A stretch of DNA of 64,000 nucleotides from Amyelois transitella (taxonomy: Eukaryota; Arthropoda; Insecta; Lepidoptera; Pyralidae). Shown here piece after piece: positions 12,271 through 24,375 of the stretch. Within the stretch, counting starts at the first letter, position 1. Each line of letters starts with the position of its first letter. The stretch spans positions 6,811,501 through 6,875,500 of the forward strand of contig NC_083505.1 of NCBI RefSeq assembly GCF_032362555.1, read 5' to 3'. Below the pieces are notes generated by a model, which did not search any database, was not told the origin of the DNA, and saw only the letters and a list, made by a program, of their open reading frames with translations. The translations under genes and the position numbers were made by a program.

Positions 12271-12544
12271 CTAGCTGTGCCCGCGACTCCGTCCGCATGG
12301 AGTAGTTATTTTGAGCATCATTGAAGCCCTCAAGGGTGAATAATTTTCCCCATTTTTTTTTATTCACATTTTCCATTATTTCTTTGCTCCTAATAGTTGC
12401 AGCGTGATGTAATATGGCCCAAAGCCTTCCTCGATAAATGGTCTATTCAACACAAAAATATTTTTTCAATTGGAACCAGTAGTTCTTGAGATTAGCGCGT
12501 TCAAACAAACAAACAAACTCTGAGTTTTATAATATTAGTATAGA
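12271..12544 (-). mobile_element. Short non-autonomous Helitron, family A
   Basis: Minus-strand reading starts TCTATACTAATATTATAAAA and ends CTAG, with host A (12270) and T (12545) at the junctions as expected for Helitron insertion. The 3' end has the CGCGGAC / GTCGCGGGC-type hairpin. Confidence 0.8.
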
Positions 12545-12668
12545 TTAGAATGAAAGGAAGTCATCTGGTGGAGTAGTGTTCAAATGGTCAGAAGGAGCTA
12601 CTATTGAAACAATCCACTTTTGAAATAATGACAGTCTACAGTGATAGTCTAGTGTTGCTATTGTATAA

Positions 12669-12702
12669 AACCTAGTGCACCATGTTGATGGTGCACTAGG
12701 TT
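12669..12702. repeat. Perfect 15-bp hairpin with 4-base loop
   Basis: Arms AACCTAGTGCACCAT and its exact complement flank GTTG. It lies 41 bases outside the large fold-back element and beside a short tandem TTGATAATAAGATA repeat. Confidence 0.65.
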
Positions 12703-12907
12703 TGATAATAAGATAGATTATGTTGATAATAAGATAAAGATAGGTTTGTTCCCATTCAGTCACACCTCGATCTGTAACACTGTTACTCAATGGGAAAAAA
12801 ATTCCCGTTGTGTACCAGTGGTACACATTGCAACTATCGTTTCCCCACTGAGTAACACTGTTACACAATGGCACTTTGTATACCCGATGAGTAACACTGG
12901 TTAAGAA

Positions 12908-13112
12908 TCCTACTACTATTATAAAGGCGAAAGTTTGTATGGATGTATGGATGTTTGTTACTCTTTCACGCAAAAACTACTGAACCGATTACCATGAAAT
13001 TTGGTATGTAGGTAGCTGAAGACCCAGAATAACACATAGGCTACTTTTTATCCCAGAGTTCCCGCGGGATTGATAGGGTTTCCATGCGGACGAAGTCGCG
13101 GGCGGCCTCTAG
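12908..13112 (+). mobile_element. Short non-autonomous Helitron, family B
   Basis: Starts TCCTACTACTATTATAAAGG after host A and ends GGCGGCCTCTAG before T, with the CGAAGTCGCGGGC hairpin. A related copy is at 62054-62257. It is inserted in the left arm of the fold-back element. Confidence 0.78.
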
Positions 13113-13120
13113 TGCTTATA

Positions 13121-13228
13121 CTAGCTACATACCAAATTTCATGGTAATCGGTTCAGTAGTTTTTGCGTGAAAGAGTAACAAACATCCATACATCCATACA
13201 AACTTTCGCCTTTATAATAGTAGTAGGA
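13121..13228 (-). mobile_element. Inverted half-copy of Helitron family B
   Basis: Reverse complement of the first about 105 bases of the adjacent element at 12908-13112, ending in the complement of a TC start. The two form a palindromic pair only eight bases apart. Confidence 0.7.
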
Positions 13229-14112
13229 TTTCTAATGTTTTTTTAATTAGTTCTTAATTGAAAAAGAATAAGACATGTAACGAATTAGTGTATAAAATAC
13301 ATACATATATTGTAGTCTTCGATCTTATCTCTTTTTGGCCATCCAGTTCCACGAAAACTATTGTTTCAATTGTGCTTTGAAATACGCCGCAAGTGAGCTG
13401 GCGCCGGGTTCAAGTAATTCTGGTAAGTAAATGACGTCACTTAATACACAATGAAAAATATTAGCGAATGGCGGCGGAAAAGCCACCAAAAATAACCAAA
13501 ATATAAATTCAGCGTATATTATATACCTAGAATGGGAAATGTAACTATTTCTAGCTAAGATATAATGTTTCATTGATACATTTTCCCTTTATGTAGATAT
13601 CAATGAAATAAGTATTGGTATAATAATATCTTAGTAAGTATTGGTTTGTTTTGCCCTTTGCCCATTGGTTATCTATTTTAGCAAAAAGCCGCCATTCGCT
13701 AATGTTTTTCATTGTTTATTAAGTGACATCATTTACTTACCTGAATTACTTGAACCCTGCGCCAGCTCACTTGCGGCGTATTTCAGAGCACAATTAAAAC
13801 AATAGTTTTCGTGGAACTGGATGGCCAATAAGATATAAGATCGAAGACTACAATATATGTATTTTCTACACTAATTCGTTACATGTCTTATTCTTTTTCA
13901 ATTAAGAATTAATTAAACAAACATTAGAAATTCTTTTATAAAAAATATTCTTAACCAGTGTTACTGATCGGGAATACAAAGTGCCATTGTGTAACAGTGT
14001 TACTCAGTGAGAAAACGATAGTTGCAATGTGTACCACTGGTACACAACGGGAATTTTTTTCCCATTGAGTAACAGTGTTACAGATCGAGGTGTGACTGAA
14101 TGGGAACAAACC

Positions 14113-14710
14113 ATAAGATATTGAGTGCATGACAGTGATGAAAGATGACTGAACTATGAGCGTTGGATGATTGAGGAGACTGAGAGATGAAATTAAGGAG
14201 AATTGTTGGAGAGAACCTCTTTAAGTTTTTTGTGGTTTTTCTTCTTCTAATATGATCTTTAATATATTTCTATTGTAGATAAAATTTGTTTTTAACATTC
14301 ATTTCATCTTGAATGTGAAATAATGTGAATAAAATTATTTAATTTTACCAAGAGTTAATTTGAATTACAACTCTGCAAAATTAATAGAACTCAAATCTAA
14401 ACTAAAAGGTATGTAAAGAATTTCCATATGCTCCCAGGCAAATATCACAATCTAGACAATACAACAATTGGGTGATGACATTGAATATACCAATTTCTTG
14501 TTATATTGTAAGGAAGACAACAAGCCTTCTTTAGAATGCAGTTAGACAACAAATTTACTTCATTCATATTATTAAGGTTTGTATTAAGTTTATTTGCTGT
14601 ATTATATTTATTTGCTCTGATTCTGATTATTCTGATCAAGTATGGCAACATTATATATTCAAAATTATTATTCTGATAAATATCATTACCACTAGTCATT
14701 ACATAATCAT
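14113..14710. other. POFUT2 3' flank; nothing recognised
   Basis: AT-rich sequence without a recognisable gene or intact repeat. It should hold the 3' UTR of the minus-strand POFUT2-like gene. Confidence 0.4.
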
Positions 14711-15940
14711 TCAGTTAACAACAGTCCATTTTGATGGTTTCTCACAAAATCCAGTATCAGGGCAGAGTCTGTTAAATGTAGAGGTGCTATCAAAACCCAT
14801 AATCTCTCTTTCTTCCTGAATTCTAAATGTGAAAGTACTTTCATGAGTACCCACAAAATAAGAACTGTATGAACAAATTATTTGCTCAATTATTGCTACA
14901 CCACCATCTTTAAATTTAGCTTTTTCTAAATTAGATGGTACATAAAAATATACTTTATAACCCAATATAATAAGTTTAGATTTAAGTTGATTTTTCTCAT
15001 AAGAAGATGCATCAGTAGCAATGAATACATTTGTTATGTTTGGTTTCTGTTTTTTCATTATACTGTCAAGTTGTTTTACTGTGCCACCTAGTGAGGGAAT
15101 GTCTTTACTTCTACTTTGGGTGAAATCTTGTCTTCTCCAATGCACACTAACAAAGTTTGAACAAAACTCTGCTTTACAACCGAAATTGAATGAAATGTAT
15201 GTTTTTGCAGTGTCAACAAGATCTTTATTGAATTTCATGCTTTTACGGCAATCCCAATATGTCTTTGATCCATAATTGTTATGAAGAGGTATTTCACCAT
15301 GAGTTATCATTACTTTCTGTGCATTTGGGTGTAACAATAATACTTCCCACAATTTCCCAATAAAGCCTTGAAATCTGAGACAAACCATTTCTTTAAATGT
15401 GATATTATTGTAGCCCCATAAATTACCATCATATTTACAGTCTCTAGTTATTTGCCACTTATCTTCAAAGATACCATTCTCAAATGGATCATCAAAACCT
15501 TGTAATATATACAGAACATCAATTTCTAATGCTTTATTTTGATCAAACACTTCATGCAGTTCCAGAACTGGTACGAAAGTATTCAAACACTGAATGTCGA
15601 AAAATGTAGACCAAGGAATTGGTCTGTTATCAACCTGGTCAGATCGCCAATGTAAAAGATTCAGAAAGGGCGGTAAAACTAAAACCCAGTCTTTCCTTTT
15701 ACCTCGTTTCTGGGCCTCATGTAGTAAGATAGCGAACCTCATATAAACATCACGGCGTAAATTAAAGCCTTCCAGAGGGTTAACGTCGTAAATTAACAAT
15801 CTTCTATCTCCAACAATATCACTTTGATTACCACATTCTCTAGAACTAATATCACAATATCCAACAGTGGTTTCGTCCTGCTTGCTAAGAGTGAATAACT
15901 TTATAAAGATAAGTAAACACAAAAACTGCATCCTTTTCAT
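14711..15940 (-). CDS. POFUT2: GDP-fucose protein O-fucosyltransferase 2
   Basis: Endoplasmic reticulum enzyme that transfers fucose from GDP-fucose to Ser/Thr of folded thrombospondin type 1 repeats. The open frame gives 409 residues, close to the roughly 430 of vertebrate members, with no introns. ATG at 15940 starts a signal peptide (MKRMQFLCLLIFIKLFTLS); a second ATG lies three codons on. Family blocks in order: LLIYDVNPLEGFNLRRDVYM, WVLVLPPFLNLLHW, IPWSTFFD, SVHWRRQDF, VFIATDA, and HESTFTFRIQEEREIMG near the C-terminus. The open frame continues upstream of this ATG only from a GTG, so the ATG before the signal peptide is the sensible start. It is head-to-head with NOL10, 1.9 kb apart. 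Identification is firm; catalytic activity is inferred from family. Confidence 0.93.
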   Translation of the reverse strand: MKRMQFLCLLIFIKLFTLSKQDETTVGYCDISSRECGNQSDIVGDRRLLIYDVNPLEGFNLRRDVYMRFAILLHEAQKRGKRKDWVLVLPPFLNLLHWRSDQVDNRPIPWSTFFDIQCLNTFVPVLELHEVFDQNKALEIDVLYILQGFDDPFENGIFEDKWQITRDCKYDGNLWGYNNITFKEMVCLRFQGFIGKLWEVLLLHPNAQKVMITHGEIPLHNNYGSKTYWDCRKSMKFNKDLVDTAKTYISFNFGCKAEFCSNFVSVHWRRQDFTQSRSKDIPSLGGTVKQLDSIMKKQKPNITNVFIATDASSYEKNQLKSKLIILGYKVYFYVPSNLEKAKFKDGGVAIIEQIICSYSSYFVGTHESTFTFRIQEEREIMGFDSTSTFNRLCPDTGFCEKPSKWTVVN

Positions 15941-17857
15941 TGCTTCATGTGAATCAGAAGCACAAACTAAATCATAATGTACTATGTAGTTACACTTTCG
16001 AAGTTGATGTTGTGAAATGAAACTTGTTGAATTATTTTTCACACCAAGACTTGCTTTGCTTTGTTTCTATTTGTAGAAGTATTTTAGCAAGTTTTTACTC
16101 AATAAAGGTAACTTTACCCATGGTATTTATTTTGTTTCACATTAACAGAAAATTGTTGTAAACTATGACATTCTGCACTAACGCCACAAACGCTGAATTA
16201 GGAATGTGAAAAAATAATTGATTATGGAAATAATCGATTAAAAATCGATTTTTAAGTAAAAATCGATTTTAATACGTGATTTTTTTAAATATTAATAATC
16301 GATTTTTATAATCATGCAATAAATGCACTCCGACATTACATTTGGTCTTCTGGGTTGGAGCCCGGAACGCGAACTGCCAAAGAATACCTACTATCATAGC
16401 TCAATAATAGTAACTTAACACCATCTGTGCATTCTTTCTGTGCTTTTAAAACAGTTTAGATGATCATTTAAATAAAACATTCACTAGATGGAGTTAGTCG
16501 ATGAACTGTATTTTACCGACATTTGGTTGATATGTTAGATATTCATTATACGTTGTTGAAACTTCATTTTTCGAACATGATTGTTTTAAAACTTTAATTT
16601 GTATTGATTATATAAGAACTTACTGTTTCAGTTGTTTATTTTAAATTAATAAATTTATTGATATAATTTATATGGCGTTTATTATGACATTAATAGAAAA
16701 ATTAGTAAAAAAAATATCAATATAATAAAATCGATTATTATCTTAAGAAAAATGGATTATTTATTAATGTAACAGGGCTTGCTAACGTTACCAAATTAAC
16801 ACTAAAACTAACGGCAACGGCATTAAGGCTTAATATCGGTAATGTTATCTTATACCGTTATATATCGTTACCAAATCGCGTTATAAATATCGTTACCGTT
16901 ATGTGAAATTAAAATTTGCTCTGTTTTATAAAATAAAGGTATCCAAAATTTGCTTATCGCAACGCGACTGTACGATACGCGACGCGATTAGATAGAAGTG
17001 TTCACGGCGAATCCATCACTAAATCAATCAGTAATGTTATACGAATATACCGGTAAATACAAAAAAAAATTAAAAAGAGTTAAACATCCTTAACCAACCA
17101 AAAATAAATTATTAAAGATGAAAAACCGCCGAACTTTACATTTAGCTGCTTTAACAGGTTCCCCATGTACTCGTATAACTCCTGTTTTATCTAAAAATAA
17201 ATTATAAAACATGAATAACTACCGAAACTATTGGCAGCAAATCCTGAAACTGAACAACTAAATAGCAAAAATTAGACGGGCGCGTGGGTAAGTGCAATAC
17301 GAACTAGGAGCTTGCGTTGACTAGCGGATCGGTTTGGCGATGAGCCGATGATCTGTGTACATCGTCGTCATACGCGCGCAGTCATTTATCTTTTGTTTTT
17401 TGATTCAAATTGCAGGTGAACAATACGTCAGAGATTAATACTATCGACAGTTTTGGCGAATTCATTATGAGCTTGCCCTCGATTACTATCGCAGCTGCAT
17501 CTATGGATAGTGAAAGAAGAGTACTGCTTGCAGAGGTCAAAACTATCGATAGCATTGATAGCTATTGTAATAGTTGCACTATCGATTGTGTTTTCGATAT
17601 TGAGCTTCAAGACTATTAAAGTAAAATTACATTAGAAAGTTTAATAGCACTATCGAAACTCCTTTCGATTCTATTGCTTTTACTTAATTATCAATGGCTA
17701 TCGATAGTGGACTATCGATCGTCAACCAAACCACTACTGTCACCAGTGACAGCTGTCGGCCGTTCTCCGTGTTTTCATTTTCATCAAAAGATTTTCGTGC
17801 ACGTTTTAGTTTGTTTGCTATCCAAAATAAACTAAAACAATAACCTAGAAATTCAAG
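15941..17857. promoter_or_regulatory. Divergent region between POFUT2 and NOL10
   Basis: Holds both promoters. It contains two decayed repeat patches: clustered AAAAATCGATTTTTA-like palindromes at about 16200-16320, and a GTTACCG/CGTTACC patch at about 16780-16900. From about 17440 to 17720 the motif ACTATCGATAG recurs several times, including a TATCGATA at 17700-17707, some 150 bases before the NOL10 start. TATCGATA is the DREF-binding DRE motif of Drosophila growth-gene promoters; its role here is only inferred, and the cluster may be repeat-derived. Confidence 0.45.
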
Positions 17858-20800
17858 ATGCAAGTCTTTGAAATAGATAACGTGAAAATTTACAATCTAA
17901 GCGCTGGGAAATCATTGCCTGATGTATGTATTAAAAATTATGTTCAACTTCTTAGTTTGAAACAGAAATACTCTCTTTCAAATTTTTAGGAATGATTAAA
18001 ATAATAGTTTCACCTATGTAGTGCAACAATTATGATTATATTTTGTGTGATTTTTCTAAGTGAGGTCAGGTTAGATCGATAAAGATTTTCATCGCCACCT
18101 CTCTGCAATATACTTTAAAAAAAAGCGTTTTTCGCTAATTTGGATTCCAACCTTTAGGACCTTCAATATCACAAGCAAGCACACTATCGCCTGCGCTACA
18201 GAGGTCGTCATATGATCACGTCTTTTTCTTTATGTTGGTAGAGGCTTTATGTAGGTAGGCAGAGCCTATATCTTCACACAACCCCCACATATCTTGCTTC
18301 ATCCACATGCATTTATCAGTTTGATTTCGACGCAATACATGTACGTGCATATTAATTAAATACATTTTGCAGTGGTTATCAGAACGCAAGAAACGGGCAC
18401 TTTTGAAAAAGAATGTTGACCTTAGGAGAAGAATTGAGCTTATACAAGAATTTGATATGCCTGGTGTAAGCACTTCACTGCGAACATCTAAGGATGGACA
18501 ATATATAATGGCAACTGGCATATATAAACCAAGGGTCAAATGTTTTGATGTCAACAATTTGTCCTTAAAGTTTGAAAGATGTTTAGACTCTGAGGTGGTC
18601 ACTTTTGAAATCTTAAGTGATGATTATTCTAAGGTAAGCTAATTCATGAAAACACAGTTTAGCCTTCAGCATGCTTTAAATAATATATATGCACATTAAA
18701 GTTGAGAGTGGTAGTGGTTGAACTGATAATGTTTAATGTCTACTGCTGCTTTGTACTAATAATGGTGTAAGGAAATGTTGTAAAGAAACTTGCATATTTA
18801 GGCAACTCAATTTGTATCCATGAACCAATCATACTTAAACTACCTACTTGTAGTAATTTTTTGGAAAATGGCTCTTAAATTTTGCTTAAATTTAAAATAA
18901 AAGTAGACAAGGGGGCATAAAATCAGTCTGGAGAACTAAATTGATTATTTTCCCCTTGCATGTGCAAAGTTTTTGCAAGAGATTTTATTTAAAACAAAAA
19001 GTGATAGCAAAGATATAATGATTATATCATAAAGTCCACATGATGACACACACCAATTCAATTGTTTTCTTATTTTCAGATTGTATTTTTGCAATGTGAT
19101 CGTTATGTGGAGTTCCATGTTGGGCATGGGCGTCACTACAGATTGAGAGTACCTCGTTTTGGAAGAGACATTGCCTACCATAAACCATCATGTGACTTGT
19201 TTGTTGTTGGCGCCTCAGCTGTATGTAAACTTTCAAATAGCTTCTTAAAAATCTTAATATTATATATATAAAAATCTTAATATATAGCAAAATAATAATA
19301 CCTTTCATTTTGTTTTAGGAAGTATATAGGTTGAACTTAGAATTAGGTAAATTTTTAGCACCACTCACAACAAAAGCAACTGAAATAAATTGTTGTGGTG
19401 TTAATGAGGAACATGGTCTACTTGTCGTGGGAACAGAGAGTGGGCATGTAGAAGCATGGGATCCAAGAACCAAAAGTAGCCAAGGAATATTAGATTGTGC
19501 CCTGTACTGCACAGATTCGGAATATAAGTAAGTCCCTAGTTTAATCTGTACTTACGAAAAGTGGAATGTTATAGTTTTAGGCAAGGTAATATGCCCAATA
19601 CATATCCTTCCTGTGAAAAATCTACAAGACTAGTTTATGTTTAAGATTATATACAATATTTTTTTATATTTATTTGGTTGTTCTCAACTGTTGACTAATC
19701 AAAGTTTTTATTTTAGGAATGAAAGTTTGCCGGCTATAACTGCTTTGAAATTTGATGGTCCCCTCAGAATGGGTGTTGGAACATCCACAGGTCATGTACT
19801 GTTATATGATATAAGGTCAAGTAAGCCTCTCTTGGTGAAAGATCATATGAATGAAATGCCTATAAAAAAAATTGAATTTCACAAACACCATGACTTTGTC
19901 TATTCTATGGATTCCACAATTGTAAAAATTTGGAATAAAAACAGTGTAAGTTTTCTTATAATTTTGTTTGTTAAATATGAGGTTACCTTAAACATGTTAT
20001 CTTAATTTTTATATATATTACAGGGCAAACAATATACTAGTATTGAATCATCTGTCGACTTCAACGATTTGTGTGTTATTCCGAACACTGGGCTTTGTAT
20101 GATGGCAGTAGAAGATCAAAAAATGCAAATATATTACATTCCTTCACTCGGTAAACTTTTATCAAGTTATATACTTACATATATATTATATACATGTCTG
20201 GGTATAGAGCATGAGATGATAGATGTCTTTGTTAAATACATACATACAGAAAATTACACTTCTTTACCCAAGGAGTAAGCAGAGCTTACTTCTTTCCACT
20301 TGCCACAATCATTGCATACTTTTATTCCATCTACATTCATCACTCTCTTTATGCTCATTGATTTATTATTCCATTCGGAAATTTTAATTATGCATTTATA
20401 GTCGTACAAAGATTCTATAAAAATGTTTGTTTAACCAGGTCCAGCTCCGAAGTGGTGTGCATTCTTGGATAACTTGACTGAAGAAATGGAAAGCTCCACA
20501 TTACAGACAGTTTACGATGACTATAAGTTTGTGACGAAACAGGAATTGGAGTCACTTGGCTTAGATCACCTTCTTGGAACAAATCTTTTGAGGGCATATA
20601 TGCATGGGTAAGCTTTTAATTTCAAATTGTGTTTTGAATAAAAACTAAGTAAAAACAACTCTATACACAAAAATATTAGTATTAAAAAATGAGCTCAAAT
20701 GACCTCATTTCTCTGCGTCTGTTTCAAATTAAGCTAATTCACATCTATACTATTAATAAAGAAAAAATATTTGTATGTTTGTATGTGCGTTAATTCAAAA

Positions 20801-23475
20801 ACTACTGAACCGATTTCATATTCTTTTACCATTAGAAAGCTACAATGTTCAAAAGTGTCATAAGCATATATTTGGTTTTTCGGAGGAGATTGAGATGAAA
20901 ATTTCAGACAGATTAATCAATATTTATAAAGTAATCCGGAAAAAAATAGTTTTCGAAATCCTTTTATGGTGTGCGATCACCTTAACGTTGATGATATGTA
21001 CATACAATGTATAGGTTAATAGGTTTTTAATAGATCTACAAAAAAGTCCGCGATTCTAAATCTAACTACTCTTGTTAAGTAACTAAGATATTTTATATGT
21101 GAAAAAATATGAATTCAAAATGAGATATTTTTTTAATCATCAGCAGATAGAATCGGCGGTCTCTTTAGCATAGCATTAGTGCGCTTGTCTATGTCAAAGT
21201 AGGTTGGAAATCACTTTGCTTAACTTTGGAGCGTTAACTTCTATGGATACACCTGGAACGGCTGTAAATAGGTTACATTTAGACGATGTCAAAATTTTAT
21301 AATTATCTCCCTGTATTATTATTTCCGATATGTTTGTTTTAGATACTTCGTCGATGTGAGGCTCTATAAGAGAGCAAAATCAATTGCAGATCCGTTTGCG
21401 TTTGAAGAGTATAAAAAACGTAAAATTAGGGAGAAGATTGAACAGCAGAGGCCGTCTCGCCTCATGGTTGATGATAATCTTCCCAAAGTTAATCGGGAGT
21501 TAGCTTCGCGTTTGATGGATGATGATGGTCGGAAGAAGAAAGTTTCCAGTAATCTTCTAAAGGATGATCGGTTTAAGGTATGGATTACTATGGATAACTC
21601 TGATTTAGTTACATAATACTTATCTTATGCTGTAATTACATAGATTACTTTTAGATTTAATTGCTAAAGACTGTGTTGAAATAAGACATTTTCATGAAAT
21701 AATTACAGTAAAAAGTACAGTACAGTACAGTAAAAAATAACATTCTCAGGGCTTTTAAGTCGTGTATAGATTCACCTCTTTTTACATGACTTTTTTTGCA
21801 TAACTTCGATGGTTAATGTATTAAAATGGTGGACTAAAACCATAAATAAATATATACGGGACAAATTACACAGATTGAGTTAGTCTCGTAGTAAGTTCGA
21901 GACTTGTGTTACGAGATACTATTATTTATTATACTATTTTACTTATGTGAAGTGAAAATATTTTAAATAAATTCATAGTTTTATATGATTGTAGTTTCTT
22001 GGCGTGGGGTTAGGTTTTTTTACTCGGTTCGAGATGCCGGTTGACTGGAAGTGATCCCTTCATGGGATAAGTCCGCCATTGCAAGTGTTTTTTTCTTTAT
22101 GGACTATTTTCTTGTTACTGTGTAAATTTCTATGCAGTAAAGATATAGATAAACAAACAAACTCGCGTAGATTTTCTAACGAGAATCTGCACATTAATTT
22201 TCGATACTTTAATACACAAACTAAATTTCTGATATAATGCGCTGCTGTGCACACTGTGTTAGAAGTTACTATCCCGATGGATGCATCGGGATAGTGGCGT
22301 GGTCTCGCAGGATAATTTTGACTTTTTGTTATGTGCATAATTTTTGAGATTTTGATTTTATATTTGCAGGCTTTGTTTGAAAATCCTGATTTTGAAGTTG
22401 ATAAAGCGGCAGAAGAATATCGTCTTCTGAATCCAGTTCTTTCGAGGTTTGACAAACCCAAACCTTTGGAAGTAAAATCTATGGAGGTAATTATTACAGT
22501 TTTTCGTCAGAGTATGCAGGGAAGTGGAAATATGTATCCCACCGGGAAAGAGGCGTGATTTTATGTATGTTTGTTTGTGTACTTACTGCTTCCTAAAGAA
22601 TATTGTTAACATTTTTTTCTAAATTGTAGTCTATACTTTATTGGAACATATACCTACTGACAGGCGGTCAATTTAAGAGTACCTGAAACCGCCGCCGAAA
22701 TGCTTGCATGATTAATTTATGGATCTAGCGAAAGAAGAACACAGAGATCGAGGCAAGATTTAGTTTACGCAACCAACAGAGGGGATAGTGCCTGTTTTAC
22801 TCGATCAAACGCGTCTAGTACGTGATTTAATCAGCGCCAACGAGTGGAAACGCGATGGCACTAATGCAATTCCATACAAAGTCGCGTTTACTAGCTCGAC
22901 GCGTTAAAGTAAAACTCGCACTACCCCTCCAGGTCGTGCCTCTAAAAAGCGGAAACGAAGCGAATTGAATGATACTCGTACGATTAAACGGAACTCAGTA
23001 GTGTATTTGGATAAAGTTTCCAGTGATAGTTAAGTGTTTTTATATATATTCGATTTTACAGGTTGAAGAAGATCAAGAAGATTCGGATATTGATCTTTAC
23101 CAATCTAGTGAAGGAAGTTCAGATGAAGACCGTTCCTGGGTTAAAGATATCAAAAAACAGCATAAGATTATAAGGAAGCAGCAGAATACGGAAGAAAACT
23201 CAATCAGCGAATTCAGACAAGCACCAAAAGTGTATAGTAATATCAAAAGTATATATGATACCAGAGTAAGTAAGGTGAGCCTAGGTGACCGCCTCGCTAT
23301 TGAAGGGTCCACTTTGGTGACGAGTACCGGTGGCAATAAAGAGATGAAATTCTCAATGCGATCCAAAAAGGCGGAACTAGAAAATCATAAGAAAATGAAA
23401 AAGCACTACCAGGAAAGGAAACAGATTGTGAGAAAAACTGGATTTTTAGTGAAAAGTAAATTTAAAAAGCTGTGA
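17858..23475 (+). CDS. NOL10: Nucleolar protein 10 (WD40, ribosome biogenesis)
   Basis: Homologue of yeast Enp2, a nucleolar WD40 protein needed for 18S rRNA maturation in the small-subunit processome. Ten exons: 17858-17923, 18373-18633, 19080-19220, 19319-19527, 19717-19945, 20024-20150, 20439-20607, 21343-21577, 22370-22486, 23062-23475. Phases all agree and give 655 residues; the human protein is about 690. The N-terminus [20 protein letters not shown] and the blocks [20 protein letters not shown] and [19 protein letters not shown] are near-identical to family members. The WD40 propeller spans roughly residues 40-340. It is followed by AP-KWC-FLD-LTEE, then [19 protein letters not shown], an acidic stretch ([12 protein letters not shown]) and a lysine-rich tail ending VKSKFKKL. 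Start chosen at the first ATG, preceded by TCAAG. Confidence 0.96.
20744..21060 (+). mobile_element. Helitron-like fragment in a NOL10 intron
   Basis: Starts TCTATACTATTAATAAAGAA after A, then a CAAAAACTACTGAACCGATT string shared by lepidopteran Helitron families. The 3' end is not clear; the right coordinate is approximate. Confidence 0.45.
21840..21965 (-). repeat. Tail of the tRNA-derived SINE, inverted
   Basis: Reverse complement of the segment following the tRNA-like head at 32021: GTACAAATTACACAGATCGA-like and CGAGACTTG strings recur. A weaker copy is at about 25625-25690. Lies in a NOL10 intron. Confidence 0.5.
22499..22568 (+). repeat. RTE-like tail fragment in a NOL10 intron
   Basis: Ends CCGGGAAAGAGGCGTGATTT then TATGTATG, the terminal string of the RTE-like family also seen at 1281 and 10011. 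Confidence 0.5.
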
Positions 23476-24375
23476 TTGTGTTATGTTTATTAAGTGTATT
23501 GTACATTGTATATATGTATTTGTTGTAACATTATCGCCTAATATAATGTAAATATAAATGGTAATCAAAACACTCTTGTTTTTATTTTGAGAACTACACA
23601 AAAGCGAAACGCTTTTTATGTAGCGTCGCATCGGAAGGTTATCGCAGTTCAATTTCATTAAACGAACAGTTGGCATTATTGGGTTAATTATTTCCAATTA
23701 ATTTACTGTACAGCTTTAAAATCTGTCAAATTTTATGGTATTTCTATCCAGGTCAATACAAATCGGCAAATTTTAGATCTTTAGCAATTTTTAAATTACA
23801 TCAAAAGAAAAAAAAATATGTATATTCCGCCTTTCTATTAAAAATTTAGTTACCGGACTCGACTTCTATGGCAATAGAATGAGGATGACATTATCAAGTC
23901 TTATTACGGCCGGCAAAGACAAGACAGGAAAATATAATTTAATATCCAAAGGATAACATCAAAATGTTGTTTACCACTGTATACATGTTGCAGCACGACA
24001 CTGATCTATCATTAATAAAAATTTACTGCAACAACTCATTACGTATCCACTACTTTATAGGTACTTCATTACATTATTTCGATAAGTGGAAGTTTTAAAC
24101 TTACATTTTCTTTGTTCTACTTATGACTGCCATTTTATTAGATGTTTGTTCGTTATTCCTAGGAAAATATTCTGTTTTGGTGAATATGAACAATGAGATT
24201 GATAATGGTTCGTATGGTAGCGGTGAGTGAGAATTTGTTTTTTTTTTAAATACGAGTACCGTCTATTGTTTTGATATAATTTTATTTCATAAGTGGCCTA
24301 AGTACTTAAATAGCCGTCCATATTATTTATTTATCGTCTTCTTAATGTGCTCATTATAGCAATTAATATATAGAT
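23476..24375. other. Intergenic, NOL10 to receptor-like gene; no gene seen
   Basis: AT-rich sequence with no recognisable gene or intact repeat. Contains the NOL10 3' end and presumably the promoter of the receptor-like gene. A short open stretch ending in a GTGAGT at 24227 could be an alternative first exon, but it has no independent support. Confidence 0.4.

Larger units (their letters stand above)
12743..14112. mobile_element. 1.4-kb fold-back element with a Helitron inserted in its left arm
   Basis: The ends are inverted copies: GGTTTGTTCCCATTCAGTCA at 12743 and its complement ending at 14112. Pairing continues through 12743-12906 against about 13950-14112, then 13230-13490 against about 13680-13930. 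The arms carry GTAACACTGTTACTCA-type short palindromes and a GTGTACCAGTGGTACAC-like palindrome. A Helitron-derived insert (12908-13228) interrupts only the left arm, so the original arms were about 600 bp each. Flanks share AAGATA, so the target duplication is uncertain. No coding capacity. Confidence 0.75.

Noticed and set aside
12545-12973. 142-codon minus-strand open frame
   Set aside because: It runs across a hairpin, the arm of the fold-back element and a Helitron end; open by chance in a non-coding transposon.
17410-17619. Overlapping open frames on both strands
   Set aside because: They arise because the TATCGAT-rich tract is palindromic and stop-poor; there is no protein-like conservation.
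24187-24226. Alternative first exon of the receptor-like gene
   Set aside because: An ATG and a GTGAGT donor are present, but one reading has the wrong phase and the other adds an unsupported ten-residue start.
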